Origin: a virus
Virus record (IMG/VR): IMGVR_UViG_3300020711_000298
Span: 36,981 to 100,980 of that record
Length of the DNA: 64,000 nucleotides
Direction: 5' to 3' (one strand)
Position 1 is the first letter of the stretch. Every line of letters begins with the position of its first letter. Shown here piece by piece: positions 52,071 to 60,522 of the stretch. The notes below the pieces were generated by a model. It was not told where the DNA came from, searched no databases, and saw only the letters and a program-made list of their open reading frames with translations. Position numbers and translations under genes: made by a program.

Positions 52071-52712
52071 ATGAAAATAAGTTACGCGATATTAACTCAT
52101 AATGAAGGTGAGTATATTAATACATTACTCTCCTTCTTAATAACAAATAAACGTTCTGAAGATGAAATTGTAGTTGTTGATGATTTTTCTAATGATGAAT
52201 TAACTAAACAAATTTTAGAAAAATATAAATCAAATATTAACTTACAATATAGAACATTTGATGGTGATCATACTCAAAAGAATTATTTAAATAGTTTATG
52301 TACTGGGGATTTTATATTACAATTAGATGCTGATGAACTAATAAGTAAAGAATTAATTGATTTACTCCCAGATATATTAGAAGCTAATCCAAGTTTAGAT
52401 TTATTTATTATGCCTCGTATCAACACAGTTGAAGGATTAACTCCAGAATGGAGTAAAAAATGGGGATGGAATGTAAATAGTAAAGGATGGGTTAATTTTC
52501 CTGATTGGCAAATGAGATTATATCGTAATTGTGATTGGGTTAAATGGGATGGTTTATTACATAGTAAAATAGTTGGACATAAAGAATTTACTACTCTACC
52601 AATAGAAGAAATTTTTTGTATATTACATCCTAAACAATTAGATCGTCAAATAACTCAAAATAATCTTTACGATAAAATAGAAGCTAACGGACGTCAAAAA
52701 TATAAAATATGA
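52071..52712 (+). CDS. Glycosyltransferase family 2
   Basis: 213 residues. 'ISYAILTHNEGEYINTLLSF', 'DEIVVVDDFSNDELTKQIL' and the metal-binding LQLDADE are GT2 hallmarks. The C-terminal 'WQMRLYRNCDWVKWDGLLH' resembles SunS/WaaE-type GT2 proteins. The next gene overlaps by 4 bases. Confidence 0.88.
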   Translation: MKISYAILTHNEGEYINTLLSFLITNKRSEDEIVVVDDFSNDELTKQILEKYKSNINLQYRTFDGDHTQKNYLNSLCTGDFILQLDADELISKELIDLLPDILEANPSLDLFIMPRINTVEGLTPEWSKKWGWNVNSKGWVNFPDWQMRLYRNCDWVKWDGLLHSKIVGHKEFTTLPIEEIFCILHPKQLDRQITQNNLYDKIEANGRQKYKI

Positions 52713-53512
52713 TACTGAAAGATATTATAAATAAAAGTTATTACGGAGCTGTAGGGTATATTGAAAATGAAGAAGATATAATTCGTTTAGAACAATATAT
52801 TCTTATGAATTTATCTATTTTATCACAATTTAAAGGAATAATAACAGCCACTACATTCAACCAAAACAACCCAGATGAATTATATAATAAAGTACTTGAA
52901 TTATGGAAAAAATACTTCCCAGACTCTAAAAATATAAATAATGGTGTGAGTAGAGGACATAGTTTTGGAGCTGCTGATAATGATAATAGTATAATAGATT
53001 TTTGTAAAACTTATGATATAGATTGGGTTTGTAAGAGTGCTTATGATATATTACTGTTTGATGAGTGTCTAAATATAGAAATAGAAGAAGCTGATTTTTA
53101 TTATACAGAAGGTATTAGTAGACATAATATTTTAATTAGTAATTCTGATTTTGAATTTTTATGTAAACGCCATTTTTCTCCTCAAACTAATTTTTATTTT
53201 ATAGATGTTTCTAAGATAGATTACTTAAACAGTAAAAGCTACATAGATGAAAGTTATCTTTACTCACTCAAACTCCCAGAATATAATGGCAAAATATGGG
53301 ATTATATTGATGGGTGGAGTAATGAAAATCTATTAAAATATTGTGTTATTAGAAATAGATTAAAAAAATACCACCTGATAGATAATACAGAATATAAAAA
53401 GTTATATGACACTGTTATCCAATACGATATTTGGGACCCATCATGTAAAAATATAATAATTAAAGGCATATGCCATTACCATTTTTATAACCATCCAGTA
53501 ATAAAAATATGA
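52709..53512 (+). CDS. Unknown protein in glycan cluster
   Basis: 267 residues, overlapping its neighbours by 4 bases on each side, so it is translationally coupled. 'DIDWVCKSAYDILLFDECLN' followed by 'ADFYYTEGISRHNI' could be part of a GT-A-like fold, but no DxD is certain. Probably part of the sugar pathway; activity unknown. Confidence 0.55.
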   Translation: MILKDIINKSYYGAVGYIENEEDIIRLEQYILMNLSILSQFKGIITATTFNQNNPDELYNKVLELWKKYFPDSKNINNGVSRGHSFGAADNDNSIIDFCKTYDIDWVCKSAYDILLFDECLNIEIEEADFYYTEGISRHNILISNSDFEFLCKRHFSPQTNFYFIDVSKIDYLNSKSYIDESYLYSLKLPEYNGKIWDYIDGWSNENLLKYCVIRNRLKKYHLIDNTEYKKLYDTVIQYDIWDPSCKNIIIKGICHYHFYNHPVIKI

Positions 53513-54018
53513 AATACAATTATAAAAAATTAAAAGAAGTACCTCTAATTCAACCTGATATATTCTATGACCATAGAGGAGAATATGTTGAAACATGGAA
53601 TTGCGAATATTATAAAATATTTGGAAACATTGAATGGAAACAAGATAGTTTCAGCTCATCAGTAAAAAATACATTACGAGGATTACATGGTGATTCAACA
53701 ACATGGAAACTTATTCAATGTTTAAAAGGCTCAATAGTATTAGCTGTTGTAGATATGAGACCAAATAGTGATACTTATTTAACACATGATATTTTTTATC
53801 TTAATGAAAAAAATAGACATCAAGTATTAGTGCCTCCAATGTTTGCTAATGGTCATTACGCTATAGAAGATTGTATATTTAGTTATAAACAATCAACCTT
53901 ATATACTGGGGCTCAAAATCAATTTACAGTTAGATGGGATGATCCTAAATTAAATATATTTTGGCCTTCCAAAGAACCTATATTATCATCAAGAGATAAA
54001 AATGCTAAACTAATATGA
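53509..54018 (+). CDS. RmlC-like dTDP-sugar 3,5-epimerase family protein
   Basis: 169 residues, cupin. 'FYDHRGEYVETWN', 'WKQDSFSSSVKNTLRGLHGD', 'GSIVLAVVDMRPNSDTY' and 'VLVPPMFANGHYAI' follow RmlC, including the catalytic His of RGLH. RmlC epimerises dTDP-4-keto-6-deoxyglucose. Partner RmlA/B genes are not seen, so the substrate may come from the host. Confidence 0.85.
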   Translation: MKYNYKKLKEVPLIQPDIFYDHRGEYVETWNCEYYKIFGNIEWKQDSFSSSVKNTLRGLHGDSTTWKLIQCLKGSIVLAVVDMRPNSDTYLTHDIFYLNEKNRHQVLVPPMFANGHYAIEDCIFSYKQSTLYTGAQNQFTVRWDDPKLNIFWPSKEPILSSRDKNAKLI

Positions 54019-54965
54019 AAATTTTAATTACTGGAGCCGCGGGCTATTTAGGATCAGTTTTAATTGATCATTTGTTTAATAAACATAATGATATGTTTGA
54101 TAAAATAATAGCTGTAGATAATTTAATGTATAAACAAACATCTTTAAGTCATTATTGTCATCGTGATGAATTTGAATTTCATAAATTAGATGTTCGTGAT
54201 TATGATAAAATGCTTCCACTAATACAAGAAGCAAATGTTATTATTCCTTTAGCTTGTATTGTAGGGATGCCTGCTTGTAAAAAATATCCTGAATTAACAG
54301 TAGCAACTAATCAAGAAGCAATACAATGGTTAACTAAAGTTACTCGTCCTGATCAAAAAATCATATTTCCAACTACAAATAGTGGTTATGGAATAGGTCA
54401 AGAAGGAATCTATTGTACTGAAGAAACACCATTAACTCCTATTTCATTATATGGTGTAACTAAAACTGAAGCAGAAAAAGCATTATTAAATAATGGTAAT
54501 GCTGTTACATTTAGATTAGCTACTGTATTTGGAATGTCTCCAAGAATGAGACTTGATCTGTTAGTGAATGATTTCACTTATAAAGCATATAAAGACAAAT
54601 ATATTGTTTTATTTGAATCTCATTTTAAACGTAATTTTATTCATATTAGAGATGTAGCTAAAACATTTGTGTTTGCCATTCATAATTTTGATAAAATGAA
54701 AGACCAAACATATAATGTAGGACTAAGCTCAGCTAATATTAGTAAAAAAGAGTTATGTGAAACGATTAAAACATTTATCCCTGATTTTTATATTACTGAA
54801 AGTGATATAAATGAAGACCCAGATAAACGTAATTATATTGTAAGTAATAATAAATTGGAATCATTAGGTTGGTATCCAGAATATAGTTTAGAAGCAGGTA
54901 TAGCAGAATTACTTAAAGCTTACCCAATAATAGAAAATTCAAATAATAACTTTACAAACTTATAA
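54015..54965 (+). CDS. NAD-dependent sugar epimerase/dehydratase (extended SDR)
   Basis: 316 residues. ILITGAAGYLGSVL (Rossmann GxxGxxG), FHKLDVRD, NSGYG and YGVTKTEAEKALL (YxxxK), then 'NFIHIRDVAKTFVFAI'. Acts on a nucleotide-sugar. Overlaps the RmlC-like gene by 4 bases, and is followed by a methyltransferase gene. Confidence 0.88.
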   Translation: MKILITGAAGYLGSVLIDHLFNKHNDMFDKIIAVDNLMYKQTSLSHYCHRDEFEFHKLDVRDYDKMLPLIQEANVIIPLACIVGMPACKKYPELTVATNQEAIQWLTKVTRPDQKIIFPTTNSGYGIGQEGIYCTEETPLTPISLYGVTKTEAEKALLNNGNAVTFRLATVFGMSPRMRLDLLVNDFTYKAYKDKYIVLFESHFKRNFIHIRDVAKTFVFAIHNFDKMKDQTYNVGLSSANISKKELCETIKTFIPDFYITESDINEDPDKRNYIVSNNKLESLGWYPEYSLEAGIAELLKAYPIIENSNNNFTNL

Positions 54966-54966
54966 A

Positions 54967-55566
54967 ATGAAAGAATCAGTACAAAACTTATTTGAAAGAT
55001 GTTTTAGTTTTACTTTATCTCCAACTCCAAGAGATAGTGATTGGCATTTAATGACTTTATTTTCTTTAATATTGCAAAATAAAAGTAAAAATATACTTGA
55101 GTTAGGTGTTAGATTTGGTGACACTACAGAACCAATGATAGCAGCTGCTTCATTAACTGAAGGAAAAATAACATGCGTTGATATTCAACAAACATTATGG
55201 AAATGTCCTGAAGATTTAAAAGATATTTATACTTTTATTAAATCAGATGCTATTAAATTTCTAGAAGAAGCAATTAATAAAGAAGAATATTATGATTTTG
55301 TTTATATAGATGATTGGCATACAGGTCCTCATGTCAAAAAAGAACTTGAATTAATTGATAAACTAACAGATAATAAATCAATAATTGTTCTTCATGATCT
55401 TATGGGATCTAATTATCAGCCTAATTATTTTTATCCAATAAATGAAACTCAAGGTGAATGGGCATATGGTGGACCTTATGCTGCTGTTAAAGAATTAGAT
55501 TTGAATAAATGGGAATGGATGACCATACCTGTAAATAATGGTTTAACATTATTAAGAAAAAAATAA
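54967..55566 (+). CDS. Class I SAM methyltransferase, CmcI/cephalosporin-hydroxylase-like
   Basis: 199 residues. ILELGVRFGDTTEPMI is the SAM-binding loop, followed by ITCVDIQ and 'YYDFVYIDDWHTGPHVKKEL' (Asp and His positions as in CmcI-like enzymes), then IIVLHDLMG. It probably O-methylates a sugar in this cluster. Starts 1 base after the epimerase stop. Confidence 0.75.
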   Translation: MKESVQNLFERCFSFTLSPTPRDSDWHLMTLFSLILQNKSKNILELGVRFGDTTEPMIAAASLTEGKITCVDIQQTLWKCPEDLKDIYTFIKSDAIKFLEEAINKEEYYDFVYIDDWHTGPHVKKELELIDKLTDNKSIIVLHDLMGSNYQPNYFYPINETQGEWAYGGPYAAVKELDLNKWEWMTIPVNNGLTLLRKK

Positions 55567-56460
55567 ATGGCTAAAATATTAATAACTGGAGCTACAGGAT
55601 TTGTAGGTAGACATTTAGTTCCTACTTTAAAAAAATTAGATCATGATGTTATCACTACTGGTAGTAATAATCTTCTATATACTTTAAATTGGAATAAAGA
55701 AACTAAATTAGATTATATTATTCATTTAGCTGTGAAAACAGCAGCTGGAGGATATTGCCAAAAACATCCAGGTGAACAATTCCTTATTAATTCAGATATA
55801 AACAATACTATATTACATTTTTGGAAAAATTACCAATCACAAGCTAAAATGATTACTTTTGGTTCATCTTGTGGGTATAATGATGATGTAATTAAATTTG
55901 AAGAAAATTATTTAATAGGTGAACCAGAATCAGGATATGAAGTTTATGGTACTATAAAACGTAATTTACTAATTGGGTTAAAAGCATTAAATCAAGAATA
56001 TGGGATGAATTATAGTTATTTAATACCATCTGTTTTTTATGGTCCTGAATATGATTTACATGATAAACATTTTATATTTGATTTAATTAGAAAAATAGTA
56101 AATGCTAAGAATGGAGGTGATAAAGTAGTATTATGGGGTGATGGTAACCAAACTAGAGAATTAATTTATATTCAAGATGCTGTTGATATAATAATTAAAT
56201 CCTTAACTTGGAATAAACAAATTTTTAACCTATCTTCAGGCAAAGCAAATTCAATAAAAGAATATGCTCAAACAATATGTAATATAGTTGATTATGATTA
56301 TAATTTAATTGAGTGGGATACCAACGCTTTTGTTGGCTCACGTAATAAAAATTTAATCAATCACCATTTATTAGATTATCAATTCACTTCATTAAAAGAT
56401 GGTTTATACGAAACAATAAAATATTATGAAAATAGAAAAATAACATGGGGGATAAAATAA
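55567..56460 (+). CDS. NAD-dependent epimerase/reductase, GDP-fucose-synthase-like SDR
   Basis: 297 residues. ILITGATGFVGRHLV, 'YIIHLAVKTAAGGYCQKHPG', TFGSSCGY and YGTIKRNLLIG (YxxxK), then 'RELIYIQDAVDIIIKSL' as in GDP-L-fucose synthase. It starts at the methyltransferase stop. It likely completes a deoxy-sugar donor used by the transferases here. Confidence 0.86.
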   Translation: MAKILITGATGFVGRHLVPTLKKLDHDVITTGSNNLLYTLNWNKETKLDYIIHLAVKTAAGGYCQKHPGEQFLINSDINNTILHFWKNYQSQAKMITFGSSCGYNDDVIKFEENYLIGEPESGYEVYGTIKRNLLIGLKALNQEYGMNYSYLIPSVFYGPEYDLHDKHFIFDLIRKIVNAKNGGDKVVLWGDGNQTRELIYIQDAVDIIIKSLTWNKQIFNLSSGKANSIKEYAQTICNIVDYDYNLIEWDTNAFVGSRNKNLINHHLLDYQFTSLKDGLYETIKYYENRKITWGIK

Positions 56461-56490
56461 GTCAAAATAAAAGATTAAATTATAAAAATT

Positions 56491-57390
56491 ATGAATTTAA
56501 ATATGCTTAAAATAGGCATGGTTGTTGTTGGAAGAAATGACGGGTATAAAGATTTTGAACGTGGTTTAATTCATTTTAAATCAATGTTGGATACATTTGA
56601 TGAAATAACTTATATTGATTGGAATTCTCCTAAAGGTTCATTTTTATGGGAAATACAAGATCAATTACCTAAAACAGGAAAAATAAAACATTTTGTAATA
56701 CCACCTGAAGTTGTATCTCAAATTATAGTACATCCTCAAGCTCAACAATGTAATGAAGGATTAAGTAGAAATATAGGGATTAGAAGAAGTGAATGTGATT
56801 GGATAGTTTCAACTAATATTGATATCATCCCACCTAAACGTGAAGATTTATTAAAATTAATAGAAACATTAGATTCAAATACATTTTACACTATATCTAG
56901 ACGTGAAGCACCTAAAGATATAGTTTACAAATACGGACATGAAAACTGGAAACAACTTCAAGAAGAATTATACAATACTATCCCAGAAAGACATTTTCCA
57001 GCTATGGTAACACCTAATGATAAATTTAGTTTAATTAATTGTTGTGGTGATTTTCAAATGGCTTCTAAACACGTATGGGATAAAATAAAAGGATTTGAAG
57101 AAGATATGATATTTGCTTGTTTTGTAGATACTAATGCTCAAAAGAAAGCTATATTAAACGGTTTTGGATTAAAAGATTTATATAATCCACCTTTATTCCA
57201 TATTGAACATGGTGCTTATTATACTAAAGAAGATGGTACTAGAGTATCAGATCCTACTAATAAAGGATCATATACTGGTGATACAAAAGCATATAATGAC
57301 GCTTGGGAATATGTTGAATGGTTTAAAAAATCAAACAATACTAATGATTGGGGACTAGGTAATATAGATATTGAATTTGAAATAATTTAA
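56491..57390 (+). CDS. GT-A-type glycosyltransferase
   Basis: 299 residues. 'GMVVVGRNDGYKDFERGLIH', 'EITYIDWNSPKG', GLSRNIGIRRSECDWIVS and 'TNIDIIPP' (D-x-D-like) suit a GT2-type fold; 'SLINCCGDFQMASKHVWDKI' then IKGFEED is like galactosyltransferase-type C-termini. End of the glycan cluster. Confidence 0.75.
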   Translation: MNLNMLKIGMVVVGRNDGYKDFERGLIHFKSMLDTFDEITYIDWNSPKGSFLWEIQDQLPKTGKIKHFVIPPEVVSQIIVHPQAQQCNEGLSRNIGIRRSECDWIVSTNIDIIPPKREDLLKLIETLDSNTFYTISRREAPKDIVYKYGHENWKQLQEELYNTIPERHFPAMVTPNDKFSLINCCGDFQMASKHVWDKIKGFEEDMIFACFVDTNAQKKAILNGFGLKDLYNPPLFHIEHGAYYTKEDGTRVSDPTNKGSYTGDTKAYNDAWEYVEWFKKSNNTNDWGLGNIDIEFEII

Positions 57391-57400
57391 AATAAAAAAT

Positions 57401-57559
57401 ATGATTTACGGATTTTATAACAGAAATGATGTTAAACAAGAAATAATAAATCGCGCCATAACTTTATCTAGACTATCCGCAGCTAAAATATTTGCTGGAA
57501 GGAAAAACTTAGATTTAAAATCATTTTTAAAAATATATGGTATTAAAAAAATAAAATAA
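57401..57559 (+). CDS. Small basic protein (52 aa)
   Basis: ATG at 57401, 10 bases after the previous stop, after AATAAAAAAT. Basic, helical (IINRAITLSRLSAAKIFAGR). No family recognised; supported by spacing and composition. Confidence 0.5.
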   Translation: MIYGFYNRNDVKQEIINRAITLSRLSAAKIFAGRKNLDLKSFLKIYGIKKIK

Positions 57560-57563
57560 TATT

Positions 57564-57941
57564 ATGAGTATAAAAAACTTTGGACAAAAATTAAAAATGG
57601 AAGAATCTAACTCAACTAAAGTGAAAAAAGAAAAAGAAATATTTATAGAGAATATTACTTTATTAGAACAATGTATTAAACGTGTAGAAGTTTTAATAGG
57701 TGGGTTCGCTGTTGATTTATGTAATTATGAAGATCCATTTTGGATGGTAATTGAAAATATGTTTTTATTAAAATATGGTGAAAATATTTATGAATTAATA
57801 TTCTGGTATTTATATGATAGAGTAGATGAAAATGGAAAAATATATCCTTTAATACTTGAAGAAGAAGGTAAAGAACCAAAAGAAATAAAAATAAAAACTC
57901 CAAATGATTTATGGAATTTTATAGAAAAAAATATTAAATAA
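57564..57941 (+). CDS. Hypothetical acidic protein
   Basis: 125 residues: Lys/Glu-rich N-terminus, then 'VDLCNYEDPFWMVIENMFLL' and 'YELIFWYLYDRVDENGKIYP', ending in a helix. No family recognised. Followed after 9 bases by the zinc-finger gene. Confidence 0.55.
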   Translation: MSIKNFGQKLKMEESNSTKVKKEKEIFIENITLLEQCIKRVEVLIGGFAVDLCNYEDPFWMVIENMFLLKYGENIYELIFWYLYDRVDENGKIYPLILEEEGKEPKEIKIKTPNDLWNFIEKNIK

Positions 57942-57950
57942 AAAATAAAA

Positions 57951-58262
57951 ATGGAAACAACACGATTCTGTAAATGCGGAGTTCAAATACCTCCAGCGAG
58001 ATTAAAAATTTTACCTAATACTCATACATGCGTTAATTGTTCAGATGCTAAACCTAAAAAACCAGTTATAGTGCAACGTGGAAAAGGTGACCATACATAT
58101 ACTGAAACAGTTATTTTAGATCATGATGATTATGTTAAATATTCTGAAGAAGAAAATAAATTCAGAAAACGTACTATGCCTATAATACAAACCGATTTAT
58201 CTGAGATCAATAATAGTATAAATAATACTAAAACAACTGTAGATAATAAAAATAATGCCTAA
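57951..58262 (+). CDS. DksA/TraR-type zinc-finger protein
   Basis: 103 residues. FCKCGVQIPPARLKILPNTH and TCVNCSDAKP give the four-Cys DksA/TraR pattern (C-x-C...C-x2-C) with the typical RL...P spacer. The long N-terminal coiled coil of DksA is absent, so it is a small TraR-like form. Such proteins can bind RNA polymerase in its secondary channel. Overlaps the next gene by 8 bases. Confidence 0.68.
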   Translation: METTRFCKCGVQIPPARLKILPNTHTCVNCSDAKPKKPVIVQRGKGDHTYTETVILDHDDYVKYSEEENKFRKRTMPIIQTDLSEINNSINNTKTTVDNKNNA

Positions 58263-58896
58263 AGCTCGTCCTTTAAGTAAAAATGAGATAGTAGCAGCTA
58301 TGGATAAAACTAAATCTGTTAGAGCTGCTGCTAGATATTTAAACTGTTCATATCAACATCTAAAAAAATGGATGGTGTTTTATGATGGTAAAGAAGGAGG
58401 TACTTTATTTGATCAACATAAAAATCAAAGTGGTAAAGGTATACCTAAATTTTTAAGTCATACTCCATTTGGTAGAAAAGTACCAGCTATATTGGATATA
58501 ATTGAAGGTAGAGCAGATCCATCTAATTTTAACCCTCAAAAGATTAAATATAGACTTATTGAAGGTGGTTATTTAAAGGAAGAATGTTATAAATGTGGTT
58601 TTCATGAACGTCGTTTATTAGATTATAAAATGCCTCTTATATTGCATTTTAAAAATGGTAATAAACAACATTATACTTTAAACAATCTTGAAATGTTATG
58701 TTATAATTGTTATTATCTTTATGTAGCTGATTTATACACTGATAGACAAATAGAAATAACAGAAGATCATGTTCCTGCTAAAGAAAAACAAGTAGATTGG
58801 GAAATAGATGAATATACTAAACAACGATTTAGAGAATTAGGTTTATATGAAAATAAACCCCCAGACGATGGTTCTGAATTTATATCGAGGGTTTAA
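58255..58896 (+). CDS. HTH + HNH-like zinc-finger protein
   Basis: 213 residues. N-terminal helix-turn-helix (KSVRAAARYLNCSYQHLKKW). Later CYKCGF and MLCYNCYYL frame an HNH-type beta-beta-alpha: LILHFKNGN provides a His and 'TLNNLEML' the Asn, but the final position after CxxC is Tyr instead of His. It may be a DNA-binding protein derived from an HNH nuclease, perhaps inactive. Confidence 0.6.
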   Translation: MPKARPLSKNEIVAAMDKTKSVRAAARYLNCSYQHLKKWMVFYDGKEGGTLFDQHKNQSGKGIPKFLSHTPFGRKVPAILDIIEGRADPSNFNPQKIKYRLIEGGYLKEECYKCGFHERRLLDYKMPLILHFKNGNKQHYTLNNLEMLCYNCYYLYVADLYTDRQIEITEDHVPAKEKQVDWEIDEYTKQRFRELGLYENKPPDDGSEFISRV

Positions 58897-58916
58897 TATT
58901 TATAATAAACCATATT

Positions 58917-59075
58917 ATGAAAAAACATAAAAAACATGATGAGATTGTTCGTAATTATGAAAAACAAAAATCTAAACATCTTGAAAAACTAGCAACTAAA
59001 ATGCTAGATAATGAAGAAAAATTTAATAAATTAAAAGAAAAAGAAACAAGTTTAAAATTTTTAAATCTATTCTAA
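58917..59075 (+). CDS. Small Lys-rich protein (52 aa)
   Basis: ATG 58917, 12 bases after an AATATTTATA motif. Almost all charged residues and helix formers (KKHKKHDEIVRNYEKQKSKH), likely a coiled coil. Its stop codon abuts the next ATG. No family recognised. Confidence 0.55.
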   Translation: MKKHKKHDEIVRNYEKQKSKHLEKLATKMLDNEEKFNKLKEKETSLKFLNLF

Positions 59076-59411
59076 ATGGTCCCAGAAATAATAGTAAACA
59101 ATGATGATGAACTTCAAGATATGATAGATAATAAAGATTTTAAAATAGCTGAATCTATTATATCTTCTATTCTTAATAATATTAATACTAAAAAACAACA
59201 TATTCATGTATTATCATTTAATATATTAGAAGAAGATAAAACATTAGATATAACATTAGAAAAAAAGTTTTTTATAGAAACATTAGAAGAAAATCTTAAA
59301 TATTTTGTTGAAAAAGAAAGATATGAAGATTGTCAAAAGATAGTTGAAACAATTAATATATTAAAAAATAAAGAAAAAAATGGCAAGTCCCGCAAACAAC
59401 AACCCAAATAA
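59076..59411 (+). CDS. Small protein with UVR-like helical motif
   Basis: 111 residues, acidic first half, and a C-terminal segment 'LEENLKYFVEKERYEDCQKI' leading to VETINILKNK, resembling the UVR motif of UvrB/UvrC, which mediates protein contacts. Ends in basic residues. Role unknown; overlaps the next small gene. Confidence 0.5.
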   Translation: MVPEIIVNNDDELQDMIDNKDFKIAESIISSILNNINTKKQHIHVLSFNILEEDKTLDITLEKKFFIETLEENLKYFVEKERYEDCQKIVETINILKNKEKNGKSRKQQPK

Positions 59412-59505
59412 AATAAGCTTTGGAGAACGAAAAAAAGGTAAAGCAAAAAAGTCTTATAACAAACATGATAGAAAAGAACGCAATTATAGAAGACAGGGAC
59501 GTTAA
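59380..59505 (+). CDS. Small highly basic protein (41 aa)
   Basis: ATG at 59380, overlapping genes on both sides in another frame. MASPANNNPNKISFGERKKG is followed by a run of Lys and Arg ending RRQGR. Net charge is strongly positive, so nucleic-acid or RNA polymerase binding is plausible. The well-formed Arg/Lys composition argues against chance. Confidence 0.55.
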   Translation: MASPANNNPNKISFGERKKGKAKKSYNKHDRKERNYRRQGR

Positions 59506-59674
59506 TGTACCAATGACTGCTTTAGAGTTTTTTTTATCTATGCCTGATAATTTAATATTAGATGTAATTAAATATGATCCTGAAGGTACAAAAATGATGT
59601 GTTTAGCTTTAAGTTTAGAATTAAATGGTATTATTTCTAAAAAAGAAAACTCTGAAATATTTTTGGAAAACTAA
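59465..59674 (+). CDS. Hypothetical small protein
   Basis: 69 residues from ATG 59465; an in-frame TTG at 59420 would overlap the basic gene fully. Middle 'PMTALEFFLSMPDNLILDVI' is helical. Overlaps the basic small gene by 41 bases. No family recognised. Confidence 0.5.
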   Translation: MIEKNAIIEDRDVNVPMTALEFFLSMPDNLILDVIKYDPEGTKMMCLALSLELNGIISKKENSEIFLEN

Positions 59675-59693
59675 AAAATGTTTTTTACCTTTA
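59662..59693 (+). promoter_or_regulatory. -33/-7 promoter for SWIM protein gene
   Basis: TTTGG with TTTG at 59662-59665, 20 bases, TACCTTTA at 59686-59693. Gene start at 59710. The -33 box lies within the previous gene's last codons. Confidence 0.6.
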
Positions 59694-59709
59694 GTTGTAA
59701 TTTAAGGTT

Positions 59710-60048
59710 ATGAAATATAGATATGAACATTATTTACCTCCAACATTTCATATTAGTAATATAACTGGAAAGAAATTTATAGTTCCAAGTTGGATACCTG
59801 TTCATCTTGAAGCAACATTAGATGATATAGAATGGATTAAACCAGACTATGATGGGGTTAAAAAGACTATAAATGAAAATATAAAAGAAGAGAATTGGAG
59901 ATTTGAATCCTCAAGTGAACCAGGAACATTTTATACTGTGGTAAAAAAAGGAGATGAAATAAAATGTAATTGTGCCGGGGTGAGAAGATCAAAAACAGGT
60001 GAATGTAAACATATGAAAGAAGTAAAAAATCTTTTAAAATCTAAATAA
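59710..60048 (+). CDS. SWIM zinc-finger protein
   Basis: 112 residues. The C-terminal CNCAGVRRSKTGECKH matches the SWIM pattern CxC...CxH, a small zinc module that binds DNA or proteins. The N-terminal part has 'KFIVPSWIPVHLEATLDDIE'. Starts after AAGGTT. Similar small SWIM proteins are found in T4-like phages, role unknown. Confidence 0.72.
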   Translation: MKYRYEHYLPPTFHISNITGKKFIVPSWIPVHLEATLDDIEWIKPDYDGVKKTINENIKEENWRFESSSEPGTFYTVVKKGDEIKCNCAGVRRSKTGECKHMKEVKNLLKSK

Positions 60049-60051
60049 TAT

Positions 60052-60312
60052 ATGAGAGGAAGACCACCAGTAGTTGAAGATAATATTCGTCCAAACAAAT
60101 TTGAGGTGCATTATGAAAATAATGATTCAACTGAAGTATGGAAATATGATTTAAAAAAAAGTACTGGCCCTATTGAAATAATAATTGAGTATAAAAAAGA
60201 TATAATTAAAGGTTGGGATTCAAAATTAAAAGAAGCTAAAATACAAAAAAGAATAGATAAACAAATGAAACAAATTCAATCTAAATCAAAGAAAAATGTC
60301 CGCAACAAGTAA
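60052..60312 (+). CDS. Small basic protein
   Basis: 86 residues. 'FEVHYENNDSTEVWKYDLKK' looks like a beta hairpin, then a Lys-rich helical end (RIDKQMKQIQSKSKKNVRN). Overlaps the next gene by 17 bases. No family recognised. Confidence 0.55.
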   Translation: MRGRPPVVEDNIRPNKFEVHYENNDSTEVWKYDLKKSTGPIEIIIEYKKDIIKGWDSKLKEAKIQKRIDKQMKQIQSKSKKNVRNK

Positions 60313-60520
60313 ACATTATGGTGATGTAGGTATATGGATTGAAAAGATTATTGAATCTTGTAAAACTATAGAACAAGCAAATAATTGTTATACATTAGTC
60401 CATTCATTTTATAAAAAATATCATCAACATAGTGTATATAAGCATTTGTATTTTTTAATAGAAAATAAATATAACGCTTTATTACATCAAAAGTATCATA
60501 CACATACATCTTATAAATAA
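60296..60520 (+). CDS. Hypothetical helical protein
   Basis: 74 residues, helical, rich in Tyr, His and Lys (LVHSFYKKYHQHSVYKHLYF). Starts inside the previous gene and is followed 2 bases later by the phosphatase gene. No family recognised. Confidence 0.55.
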   Translation: MSATSKHYGDVGIWIEKIIESCKTIEQANNCYTLVHSFYKKYHQHSVYKHLYFLIENKYNALLHQKYHTHTSYK

Positions 60521-60522
60521 AT

